The notes beneath the pieces are model-generated. The model was given only the letters and a program-made list of their open reading frames with translations, made no database searches and had not been told where the DNA came from. The position numbers and the translations under genes are program-made. Shown here one piece after another: positions 56,868 to 64,000 of a stretch of DNA of 64,000 nt (position 1 is its first letter; every line of letters starts with the position of its first letter). This stretch comes from Dyadobacter chenwenxiniae (GTDB taxonomy: Bacteria; Bacteroidota; Bacteroidia; Cytophagales; Spirosomataceae), in assembly GCF_022869785.1 (NCBI RefSeq), contig NZ_CP094997.1, positions 2,852,001 through 2,916,000 on the forward strand, written 5' to 3'.

Positions 56868-57617
56868 ATGTTGAGAAAATTCGTCCTCTTTTCGTTGTGG
56901 GCGGGAATCTTGCTGGGCATTGGCACCAGGCATGCCGACGCCCGAGCCGCTGTCCCTGACTCATCCCTGGTCATCAAAAAAACAACCGATTTCAAGATAG
57001 ACGGAGCAGGCAGTGCCGCTAACTGGTCTACTGCAAAAGCCTTTGACATTACCGTTCAAAAAGGCCCGAACCAACCTTCCCCGGGAAAACAATTTCCCAC
57101 CAAAGTGAAAATGCTCTACTCCGATAAAGGCATCTATTTCCTTTTCGATTGCACAGACAAGAAATTGACCGCGACCATCATGGAGGATTTTGGTTTGCTT
57201 TTTAAAGAGGATGTTGTTGAAGTTTTTCTCTGGCCCGACACCTCCCTGCCCATCTATCTGGAATACGAACTTTCCCCACTCGATTACGAGCTCCCTATTA
57301 TTATCGCCAACATCAAAGGCAGAACCGAAGGCTGGAAAGCCTGGCATTACAACGATCGCAACCGCGTACAACACGCCACGAGCGCGCAAGGCGGACAGCA
57401 GAAAAGTATGGCGTCGGTGGAAGGCTGGAAAGCGGAATTTTTTATTCCCTATACATTAATGAGCCCAATGGTAACGGGCGCACCAAAGTCCGGAACCAAG
57501 TGGCGCGGCAATTTCTATCGCATTGATTATGACTCTGAAACGGCCTACTACTCCTGGCAAAAAACGAGTGGAAGTTTCCACGAATTCAATAAATTCGGCA
57601 CATTGATTTTTGAGTGA
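56868..57617 (+). CDS. Exported CBM9-like carbohydrate-binding protein
   Basis: A 249-residue exported protein with a Sec signal (MLRKFVLFSLWAGILLGIGTRHADA) and a CBM9/DOMON-like beta-sandwich. Features: DFKIDGAGSAANWSTAKAFDI, VKMLYSDKGIYFLFDCTDKKL, FKEDVVEVFLWPD, YLEYELSPLDYEL, SMASVEGWKAEFFIPYTLM and WRGNFYRIDYD. Such proteins bind sugar ends or plant-type glycans. It lies upstream of a lactonase with a repeat between; possibly functionally linked to sugar oxidation genes nearby. Confidence 0.87.
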   Translation: MLRKFVLFSLWAGILLGIGTRHADARAAVPDSSLVIKKTTDFKIDGAGSAANWSTAKAFDITVQKGPNQPSPGKQFPTKVKMLYSDKGIYFLFDCTDKKLTATIMEDFGLLFKEDVVEVFLWPDTSLPIYLEYELSPLDYELPIIIANIKGRTEGWKAWHYNDRNRVQHATSAQGGQQKSMASVEGWKAEFFIPYTLMSPMVTGAPKSGTKWRGNFYRIDYDSETAYYSWQKTSGSFHEFNKFGTLIFE

Positions 57618-57620
57618 ATT

Positions 57621-57736
57621 GAAACAGGAGACCGCTCTGCGGTAAACAAATGCATAATCACGAGCAATGCCCCGCAGGGGCAACCTGTTTCTAGAAAATC
57701 GTAAATTCAAACCACATCGTGAACCCCAGCGGGGTT
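57621..57736. repeat. Structured intergenic repeat with three GC hairpins
   Basis: GAAACAGG (57621-57628) pairs with CCTGTTTC (57684-57691). Inside and after lie short perfect hairpins: ACCGC/GCGGT (57631-57643), GCCCC/GGGGC (57669-57681) and AACCCC/GGGGTT (57722-57736). GC hairpins followed by CCTGTTTCTAGAAAAT resemble a short repeat family I recall from Bacteroidota genomes. It fills the gap between the CBM9 and lactonase genes; its role is unknown. Confidence 0.55.
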
Positions 57737-57766
57737 TCCCATTATTCACCCACAAATTCCCGAACC

Positions 57767-58867
57767 ATGCGCAATACATTGCTAACATTCATTTGCTTAA
57801 TCTCCGCGATCATGACATTTGCACAACAATCCGGAAAAGAAATCCTTTACATAGGCACTTACACCCAGAAGGGGGAAGGAATTTATGTCTATGAATTCGA
57901 CAGAAATAACTTGTCTTACAAGGAATTACAGGTCTTAATCAATAAAAACAGTCCTTCATTCCTGGAATTCCACCCCAACAAAAAATTCATGTATTCCGCT
58001 AACGAAGGCAACAGCACGGTGTCTTCCTATGCCATTGACGCCACCGGAAAACTGACGACATTGAATTCGAAATCATCGCTCGGAAAGGGTCCTTGCCACG
58101 TAAGCGTGGATCCCAAAGGCCGGTTCCTGTATGTTTCGAATTATGGAAGCGGGCAACTGGGCGTTTATCTGCTCAATAGTGACGGGACAATCGGTGCCGC
58201 GGCAGACAGCATTCAGGACAAAGGGGCAGCCTCCCAAAAACCGCATATGCATTCGGTAGTCCCTTCGGCAGATGGTAAATATATTTACGCTTCTGACCTG
58301 GGGATTGATAAAATCATGATTTACTCGGTTGACCCAAAAACCGGAAAACTCACGCCGGGCGCCGTTCCTTACGTCGAAGTAAAAGCAGGCGACGGCCCCC
58401 GCCATTTCGCTATTCATCCGAACGGAAATTTCGCCTACTCGGCTGGCGAACTCGCTTCTGTTATTAATTCTTTCAAAATTGTGAAAAACTCCGGCGCGCT
58501 GGTTCCTTTAGAACGCGTGACTATGCTTCCCACTGATTTTACGGGTAAAAATTCCGCCGCAGACATTCACTTTTCGCCGGACGGTAAATTTTTATACGCC
58601 TCCAACCGCGGACACGAAAGTCTGGCCATTTATGCTGTTGACGCCCAAACAGGCAAACTAACCATCGCAGGACACGCAGAAACGCATGGAAAACATCCCC
58701 GTAATTTTTTAATAGACCAGAAAGGAGACCTGGCGATTGTGACCAATCGCGACAATGATAATGTGGTGTTTTTCAAAAGGAACCCACAAACCGGCCAGCT
58801 TAATTATACCAGCAAGGAGATCAGCGTCCCTACGCCTGTATGTGTAAAGCAGCTTTTCCTCAATTAA
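57767..58867 (+). CDS. Exported lactonase (6-phosphogluconolactonase/YbhE-type beta-propeller)
   Basis: A 366-residue seven-bladed propeller lactonase with a Sec signal (MRNTLLTFICLISAIMTFAQ). Typical: EILYIGTYTQKGEGIYVYEFD, PSFLEFHPNKKFMYSANEG, GPCHVSVDPKGRFLYVSNYGSGQLGVY, HMHSVVPSADGKYIYASDLG (metal-site His), GPRHFAIHPNGNFAYSAGE and HPRNFLIDQKGDLAIVTNRD. Export implies action on periplasmic lactones, not on the cytoplasmic pentose phosphate pathway. The longer frame from 57719 lies in a repeat and is rejected. Confidence 0.92.
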   Translation: MRNTLLTFICLISAIMTFAQQSGKEILYIGTYTQKGEGIYVYEFDRNNLSYKELQVLINKNSPSFLEFHPNKKFMYSANEGNSTVSSYAIDATGKLTTLNSKSSLGKGPCHVSVDPKGRFLYVSNYGSGQLGVYLLNSDGTIGAAADSIQDKGAASQKPHMHSVVPSADGKYIYASDLGIDKIMIYSVDPKTGKLTPGAVPYVEVKAGDGPRHFAIHPNGNFAYSAGELASVINSFKIVKNSGALVPLERVTMLPTDFTGKNSAADIHFSPDGKFLYASNRGHESLAIYAVDAQTGKLTIAGHAETHGKHPRNFLIDQKGDLAIVTNRDNDNVVFFKRNPQTGQLNYTSKEISVPTPVCVKQLFLN

Positions 58868-59088
58868 GTTGTTATTAATCGGTTGCATTTGATCGATAAC
58901 ATTTGTCGGAATAATAAGGCGTTAAAATTAATTATTACCAAAGTTTATTTTCCAGATTTCATTTATCAAAAAAAATAATCTTACTAAAAAGAGTATCAAC
59001 ATGCATTTTCTGCATCATTTACAATGTTGATCCTTTCGAAATAGATTTTAACGCCCTTATCACCTTTTTTTAAGTCCTTTCCAATATC

Positions 59089-60309
59089 ATGATAAACCGT
59101 AGAGATTTAATCAAACACCTGTCCGCTGTGCCCTTGTTAGGCGGATTTCTGGGCAATGGCAGTGCGGAAGCTGCAACTTTCGCCGCTAAGCTCCCGGTAA
59201 GAAACCTCGCGAAGGAGCTGGGGATAAGAACATTTATTAATGCTGCGGGTACCTACACGGCTATGACGGGATCGCTGATGCAAGACGAAGTTGTACAAAC
59301 GATCCAGGGCGCAGCGCAAAATTTCATGATGCTGGACGAGGTTCAGACAAAGGTTGGGGAAAAGATAGCCGCATTAACCCATGCAGAATCCGCCGTCGTA
59401 ACGGCCGGCTGTTTTTCTGCATTAACATTGGGACTTGCCGGTGTGCTCACAGGAATGGACGCCAAAAAAGTGGAAGCATTGCCTCATCTGGAAGGAACAG
59501 GCATGAAATCGGAGGTGATTATTCAGAAAGGCCACAACATTGGTTACTCCCACGCATTGACCAACACGGGCTGCACAATCGTTCAGGTTGAGACGGTTGA
59601 AGAACTGGAAAAGGCAATCAATGAAAAAACGGCACTGCTTTGGTTCCTGCATATCCAATCCGATAAAGGTCAGATCAAGCACGAACAATGGGTGGAAATT
59701 GCCAAAAAGCACGGCATCGCGACCATGATTGATATGGCTGCGGATGTTCCGCCGGTTGAAAACCTCTGGCGATTCAATGATATGGGCTTTGACCTGGTGT
59801 GCGTCTCTGGCGGAAAAGCCATGCGCGGGCCACAAAGCGCTGGCATATTAATGGGTAAAAAACATTTGATCGATGCAGCAAGATTAAGCATGCCGCCACG
59901 CGGATCGACGATCGGACGCGGCATGAAAGTGAATAAGGAGGAGATTTTGGGCATGTACGTGGCGTTGGAAAAATTTGTGAAAATGGACCACAAAAAAGAG
60001 TGGAAAATGTGGGAAGAACGTGCCGCAACCATTGGTAATGCTGCAAAAAGCATTGCTGGCGTGAATGTGGAGACATTTGCACCGGAGCTCGGGAACCACA
60101 CGCCTACCCTCAGAATTTCGTGGGACGCAGCCAAAGTAAGTCTGCCTGTAAAACTGTTGCAGGAAAATCTTCGCAACGGCGATCCGTCCATCGAGATCAT
60201 GCCCGGCGAAAACAATACATTGACCATCACAACCTGGTGTCTGAAACCGGGCGAAGAAAAAATAGTGGCAACCCGCCTCAAGGAAGAATTGTCGAAAGCG
60301 GTTGTTTAA
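59089..60309 (+). CDS. Tat-exported SelA/DgaE-like PLP enzyme
   Basis: A 406-residue fold-type I PLP enzyme related to D-glucosaminate-6-phosphate ammonia-lyase and SelA. The Schiff-base lysine is K243 in CVSGGKAMRGPQSAGIL; other marks are GIRTFINAAGTYTAMTGSLM, HAESAVVTAGCFSALTLGLAG and MIDMAADVPP. Unusually, the N-terminus is a twin-arginine signal (NRRDLIK, then a hydrophobic stretch and AEA), indicating export of the folded, PLP-loaded protein to the periplasm. It starts a run of exported proteins with the amidohydrolase 43 bases downstream; the pair matches the DgaE/amidohydrolase pairing known from amino-sugar acid breakdown. The substrate is unknown. Confidence 0.85.
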   Translation: MINRRDLIKHLSAVPLLGGFLGNGSAEAATFAAKLPVRNLAKELGIRTFINAAGTYTAMTGSLMQDEVVQTIQGAAQNFMMLDEVQTKVGEKIAALTHAESAVVTAGCFSALTLGLAGVLTGMDAKKVEALPHLEGTGMKSEVIIQKGHNIGYSHALTNTGCTIVQVETVEELEKAINEKTALLWFLHIQSDKGQIKHEQWVEIAKKHGIATMIDMAADVPPVENLWRFNDMGFDLVCVSGGKAMRGPQSAGILMGKKHLIDAARLSMPPRGSTIGRGMKVNKEEILGMYVALEKFVKMDHKKEWKMWEERAATIGNAAKSIAGVNVETFAPELGNHTPTLRISWDAAKVSLPVKLLQENLRNGDPSIEIMPGENNTLTITTWCLKPGEEKIVATRLKEELSKAVV

Positions 60310-60352
60310 GATTTTGCATTACCAGAATACCTATTCCTAAGCCCTATAAAAA

Positions 60353-61603
60353 ATGAAACACAGATCCCTGCTTATCCTTTTGCTGATATGCAGTGTGAGT
60401 CTCGCCGTTAATGCGCAGACTTACAGCATATTGATTAAAGGCGGAACGGTCATTGACCCCAAAAATAACCTCAACCAGATTATGGATGTGGGGATATTCG
60501 AAGGAAAGATCAGGAAGGTTGCCAAGGACATTGATCCCAGGGAAGCCCGACAGGTCGTGGATGCCAAAGGCATGTATGTCACACCCGGACTCATTGATAT
60601 TCACGGACATGTGTTTTTCGGAACCGAACCAAACCATTATTTAAGTAATGGTTTGGTTGCGTTACCGCCCGATGGTTTCACCTTCCGCGTAGGCGTGACC
60701 ACGATTGTGGATGCAGGCGGCGCGGGCTGGGATTCTTTTTCTGAGTTTAAAAAGAATGTGATTTTCAATTCCAAAACACGGGTGCTCTCCTTCCTGAACA
60801 TTGTGGGCGAAGGCATGCGTGGCGGAAACTGGGAGCAGGACACGAGCGACATGAATCCGGAACTTGCCGCAGGAGTCGCGATTAAGAATATAAATGATGT
60901 GGTCGGTTTCAAAGTGGCACATTTCATGGGCAACGACTGGAAACCGGTTGACAACGCTGTAAAGGCCGGAAAACTGGCTAATATGCCGGTTATGATCGAT
61001 TTTGGCGGAAGCACACCTCCGCTGCCGCTGGAAGATCTGTTTTTGAAACACCTTCGTCCCGGAGACATTTTCACACACGCATACACTTTGCTGGAAGGCA
61101 ATGTAAGAGAAACCATTGTGGATGAAAAAGCACAAAAAGTGCGGCCATTCGTCCTGGAAGCACGTAAGCGCGGCATTATTTTCGATGTGGGTTACGGAGG
61201 CGCAAGTTTCAATTATTCACAGGCCATTCCGGCAATTAAGCAGGGTTTTTATCCCAACACAATCAGCACAGATTTGCATACAGGCAGCATGAACGGCTCC
61301 ATGAAGGATATGCTGAGCATTATGTCCAAGTTTTATGTGATGGGCATGGACCTGCCGACGGTTATCAAAGCCAGCACCTGGGCACCTGCACAAGTAATCC
61401 ACAGAGAAAACCTGGGACACATTTCTGAAAACGCCATTGCCGACGTCGCAATTTTTTCCATGCGCAAAGGCAATTTTGGTTTTTATGATAAAACAGGTTT
61501 TAAAATGGAAGGCAAGGAAAAGCTGGAATGTGAAATGACGATCATGGGCGGAAAAATCGTCTACGATCTCAATGGCATTGCCACACCAATTTATTTAAAG
61601 TAG
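60353..61603 (+). CDS. Exported amidohydrolase/deacetylase
   Basis: A 416-residue metal-dependent hydrolase of the dihydroorotase-like amidohydrolase group, with a Sec signal (MKHRSLLILLLICSVSLAVNAQ). Features: ILIKGGTVIDPKNN, VTPGLIDIHGHVFFG (the HxH metal pair), TTIVDAGGAGWDSF, FKVAHFM (carbamylated-Lys position), DIFTHAY, TISTDLHTGS (catalytic Asp). Such enzymes remove N-acyl or cyclic amide groups. Paired with the SelA-like gene, it may deacylate the substrate the PLP enzyme then deaminates. Export of both suggests a periplasmic pathway. Confidence 0.88.
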   Translation: MKHRSLLILLLICSVSLAVNAQTYSILIKGGTVIDPKNNLNQIMDVGIFEGKIRKVAKDIDPREARQVVDAKGMYVTPGLIDIHGHVFFGTEPNHYLSNGLVALPPDGFTFRVGVTTIVDAGGAGWDSFSEFKKNVIFNSKTRVLSFLNIVGEGMRGGNWEQDTSDMNPELAAGVAIKNINDVVGFKVAHFMGNDWKPVDNAVKAGKLANMPVMIDFGGSTPPLPLEDLFLKHLRPGDIFTHAYTLLEGNVRETIVDEKAQKVRPFVLEARKRGIIFDVGYGGASFNYSQAIPAIKQGFYPNTISTDLHTGSMNGSMKDMLSIMSKFYVMGMDLPTVIKASTWAPAQVIHRENLGHISENAIADVAIFSMRKGNFGFYDKTGFKMEGKEKLECEMTIMGGKIVYDLNGIATPIYLK

Positions 61604-61680
61604 GCGGTCAGCTTTCGGCAGTCGGCCGTCAGCAATCAACCCCAAAAAAAAACCGACAGCCGAAAGCCGACCGCCGAAAG
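61603..61680. repeat. Long inverted repeat, second copy of the REP-like element
   Basis: Arms at 61603-61625 and 61653-61675 match at 21 of 23 positions. The right side shares GCCGACCGCCGAAAG with the element at 37191-37265. The centre is AT-rich with a run of A. It begins at the last base of the amidohydrolase stop codon. Confidence 0.78.
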
Positions 61681-61702
61681 CCCCCAAAGCTCCCTTAACG
61701 CT

Positions 61703-63445
61703 ATGCGCTATCATTCTTTCAAACTTTCCGCTTCCTTTCTGCTGCTTTTTGCATTGGGTTTTACCCAGCGCGGCGGTCAGCAGGACGTGCCTGTAAATAC
61801 AAAAAACGGTGGGTTATTTTTGCCGGACGGCTTCGAAGCGACTGTTGTGGTGGACAGCTTGCCTGGCAGGGCGCGGCACATTGCCGTCAATGATAATGGT
61901 GACATATATGTGAAAGCGCGGTTCGCTAAGAAAGGCGAATCCGTGATCGCTTTGCGAGACACGAACGGTGACGGACGCGCGGACATGATCAAGCGGTTTG
62001 GCGGCCGGGGTGGCGAAGGGGTTTATGGAACTGCCATGCGGATCTATAAAGGGTATCTTTATTTTAGTTCCGAGCTGATTGTTTATCGATATAAATTGAA
62101 ACCGGGCGAGCTTGTCCCGACCAGCGAAGAAGAAGTAATCCTGACCGACGATCACGCACATGGCATGCACGAGCACATTGCGAAACCCGTCACTTTCGAT
62201 GACAAAGGTTTTATGTATGTGCCTTTCGGGGCCAATTCCAATGCGTGCCAGGATGATAACCGCATTCCCTCATCCAGCGGACTAGACCCCTGCCCTATCC
62301 TGGAAGATCACGGGGGAATCTGGCGTTTTGATGCTAATAAAAGGGGGCAGTTGCAAAAAGACGGCGTGAAGTTCGCGACCGGATTACGTAGTGTAGTTGC
62401 CTTGGACTGGAATTTTGCGGATAATAATTTATATGCCTTGCAACATGGTCGCGACGATCTGCTTCGTCTGTTTCCACAGCTTTTTTCTCCCTGGCAAAGT
62501 GCAATGCTTCCTTCCGAAGAATTTTTGAGGGTTAAAGAAGGCACCCACGCAGGCTGGCCATATTGTTTTTGGGATCAAATGCAGGGTAAAAAAGTCCTTA
62601 ACCCTGAATATGGCGGCGATGGAAAGGAGGTCGGCCGCTGTGGTGAATATGAAAAACCCTTGATCGGATTCCCAGGCCACTGGGCACCGAACGACATTCT
62701 GTTTTATCAGGGTAACCATTTCCCGGATCGTTACAAAAACGGCTCATTCATTGCCTTTCACGGCTCTACAAACCGCGCACCTTATCCGCAATCTAGCTAT
62801 TTTATTGGGTTTGTTCCGTTTAAAGCCGGCCAGCCTTCCGGTGATTATGAGATTTTTGCCGATGGTTTTGCAGGTGTAGATCCAATCGTGAATGTGAGCG
62901 ATGCCGTTTATCGCCCTATGGGGCTTGCTATGGGACCTGATGGTGCACTTTACATCGCGGAAACCGAAAAAGGGAAAATCTGGAAAGTCACTTACAAGGG
63001 TGACAAGCAGAAATTTGCCAAATCTGACCTTGTGAAAATGGAAAAAAGAAAATCCATGTCCAACATCCGCACACCCGACAAGATTAATGACAATCTGGAT
63101 AAAGACAAACCCGTTGCCGGTGGAAAAGTGTACAGTGTATATTGTTCGGCCTGTCACCAACGCAACGGCATGGGCGATTCGCAGCGATTTCCACCACTTG
63201 GCGGCGCCGAATGGGTAACCGGAGATAAAGAACGCCTTATAAAAGTATTGCTGAAAGGGCTGGAAGGGCCGCTGGAAGTGAAAGGGCAATCTTACAACAA
63301 TGTAATGCCCCAGCACAGTTTTTTAAAGGATGAGGAGATCGCCGAAGTGCTTACGCACATCAGGAGTAATTTTGGAAACAATGCAAGTCCCGTCACCATC
63401 GGCGAAGTTACCAAAACAAGATCTTCTCTCGACAGCTTGAAATAA
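61703..63445 (+). CDS. Sorbosone dehydrogenase-like beta-propeller fused to cytochrome c
   Basis: A 580-residue exported redox protein: Sec signal (MRYHSFKLSASFLLLFALGFTQ), a PQQ-dependent sugar (sorbosone) dehydrogenase-type propeller (about 35-440; GRARHIAVNDNGDIYV, MHEHIAKPVTFDDKGFMYVPFGAN, GLRSVVALDWNF, PMGLAMGPDGALYIAETEKGKIWKV) and a C-terminal class I cytochrome c (about 480-565) with the haem motif CSACH and axial Met in VMPQHSFL. It would oxidise a sugar or sugar acid and pass electrons through the attached haem to the next cytochrome. It follows the amidohydrolase across a repeat. Confidence 0.9.
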   Translation: MRYHSFKLSASFLLLFALGFTQRGGQQDVPVNTKNGGLFLPDGFEATVVVDSLPGRARHIAVNDNGDIYVKARFAKKGESVIALRDTNGDGRADMIKRFGGRGGEGVYGTAMRIYKGYLYFSSELIVYRYKLKPGELVPTSEEEVILTDDHAHGMHEHIAKPVTFDDKGFMYVPFGANSNACQDDNRIPSSSGLDPCPILEDHGGIWRFDANKRGQLQKDGVKFATGLRSVVALDWNFADNNLYALQHGRDDLLRLFPQLFSPWQSAMLPSEEFLRVKEGTHAGWPYCFWDQMQGKKVLNPEYGGDGKEVGRCGEYEKPLIGFPGHWAPNDILFYQGNHFPDRYKNGSFIAFHGSTNRAPYPQSSYFIGFVPFKAGQPSGDYEIFADGFAGVDPIVNVSDAVYRPMGLAMGPDGALYIAETEKGKIWKVTYKGDKQKFAKSDLVKMEKRKSMSNIRTPDKINDNLDKDKPVAGGKVYSVYCSACHQRNGMGDSQRFPPLGGAEWVTGDKERLIKVLLKGLEGPLEVKGQSYNNVMPQHSFLKDEEIAEVLTHIRSNFGNNASPVTIGEVTKTRSSLDSLK

Positions 63446-63451
63446 CGTTTT

Positions 63452-63524
63452 TCTCCTTCCAACCTCGTTTAAGCGGATATTACTCTCCGGCAATTGAGTG
63501 TTCCTTTAAGGGGTTGGAGGGAGA
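63452..63524. repeat. Loose inverted repeat between the two cytochrome genes
   Basis: Arms TCTCCTTCCAACC (63452-63464) and its near-complement (63512-63524) differ at one of 13 positions, with a 47-base centre. It resembles the other long-centre inverted repeats in layout but not in sequence. Confidence 0.5.
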
Positions 63525-63562
63525 AAGACAAAAAATACAAACCACGTTTCTCTTATATTTTA

Positions 63563-63991
63563 ATGTTCAAAAATAAGATTTTAGCCGCAAATTTTATCGT
63601 TTTTGCCGGAGTCGTTTTGGCCGGATTTTCTTCCGGAAACTCCGCTCCGCACACAAGTCAGGACCCTTGGAAAGCGCCCGCTTGGGCAGATACGCTCAAA
63701 AGTCCATATCACGAAGAGCCGCTGACATTGGCCCAGGGAGAAGAGCTTTTCACCCTTTATTGCGCAACCTGTCACGGTGACGCGGGCTATGGCGATGGCG
63801 CAGCCGGCGGAGCATTGGGACAAAAACCGGCTAATTTTCACGACACATTGGTAAAGGCGCAAAGCGACGGCTCCATTTTCTGGAAAATCGCAACAGGCCG
63901 CGGTAACATGCCGCCTTTTAAAGATGTATTTACCGACGAGCAAAGGTGGCAGCTTGTGGCCTACATCCGTCATTTAGGCAAAACAGAGTAA
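63563..63991 (+). CDS. Exported class I cytochrome c
   Basis: A 142-residue monohaem cytochrome c with an N-terminal signal or anchor (MFKNKILAANFIVFAGVVLAGFSSG). The haem site is CATCH (about residues 70-74, in LYCATCHGDAGYGDG), with the axial Met in GRGNMPPFKD and the C-terminal helix QRWQLVAYIRHLGK. It is the natural electron acceptor for the fused sugar dehydrogenase upstream. The ATG at 63563 gives the signal; the longer frame starts at a TTG inside the inverted repeat region. Confidence 0.93.
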   Translation: MFKNKILAANFIVFAGVVLAGFSSGNSAPHTSQDPWKAPAWADTLKSPYHEEPLTLAQGEELFTLYCATCHGDAGYGDGAAGGALGQKPANFHDTLVKAQSDGSIFWKIATGRGNMPPFKDVFTDEQRWQLVAYIRHLGKTE

Positions 63992-64000
63992 ATCCTGAAC

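Noticed and set aside
59670..60281. 203-codon open frame on the minus strand
   Set aside because: Antisense to the SelA-like PLP enzyme whose catalytic lysine and signal are intact.
60637..61176. 179-codon open frame on the minus strand
   Set aside because: Antisense to the amidohydrolase gene; Ser/Pro/Arg-rich composition typical of a shadow frame.
1..64000. tRNA, rRNA, CRISPR array, insertion sequence or prophage
   Set aside because: No cloverleaf-like segments, spaced direct repeats, transposase or phage structural genes were seen on either strand; small diverged examples could be missed by eye.

Overview
The window is chromosomal DNA from a Bacteroidota bacterium, most likely a Cytophagales member close to Dyadobacter. 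The evidence is a SusC-type TonB receptor, GLPGLI, DUF2851 and putative-porin families, an AddB-like Fe-S nuclease, a NUDIX-type AraR repressor, weak Shine-Dalgarno sequences, and at least a dozen promoters carrying the Bacteroidota -7 box TAnnTTTG. The genus is inferred from family resemblance, not from a marker gene. I see no rRNA, tRNA, CRISPR array, insertion sequence or prophage.

Layout. 1-10.5 kb: 5' part of a SusC receptor (minus strand, runs off the window), hemF, menC, lpxK, a putative porin, miaE and a large PD-(D/E)XK nuclease. 10.5-22.4 kb: mostly single genes (lipoprotein, threonine dehydratase-like enzyme, an OmpA-like lipoprotein gene broken by two apparent single-base insertions, GLPGLI protein plus beta-barrel receptor, phosphodiesterase, M28 peptidase with its MerR regulator, SRPBCC protein, acyltransferase, alpha/beta hydrolase). 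22.7-30.3 kb: a compact signalling locus made of a divergent response regulator, a ThiF/E1-nitroreductase fusion (Rv1355c/MoeY-like), a GNAT/autoinducer-synthase-like protein translationally coupled to it, a 7TM histidine kinase, a receiver-kinase hybrid and a stand-alone receiver. This is the best candidate for an undescribed system. 31-36 kb: araBAD arabinose operon with the divergent AraR regulator, and a candidate operator over the araB promoter.

36-43.4 kb: a decayed metallophosphoesterase remnant, an exported endonuclease/phosphatase, an Abi-family defence gene, mtgA, a DUF2851 gene, cca and a HigBA toxin-antitoxin pair. 43.5-56.7 kb: GT22-like mannosyltransferase, group II truncated globin, AMP nucleosidase, solitary HsdR-N protein, YceI with a MarR regulator, Maf, GH13 enzyme, SMP-30 lactonase, small envelope proteins, GtrA protein, thiolase, MHS-type MFS transporter with a small membrane partner, and an extremely acidic small protein. 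56.8-64 kb: CBM9-like protein, lactonase, then a run of exported catabolic proteins: a Tat-signal SelA/DgaE-like PLP enzyme, an amidohydrolase, a sorbosone-dehydrogenase-like protein fused to cytochrome c, and a second cytochrome c. Long imperfect inverted repeats sit between several of these genes.

Starts were often moved downstream of the longest frame where a signal peptide, a family alignment or a promoter box argued for it. All functional calls rest on recognised motifs in the translated sequence. No database search was run.
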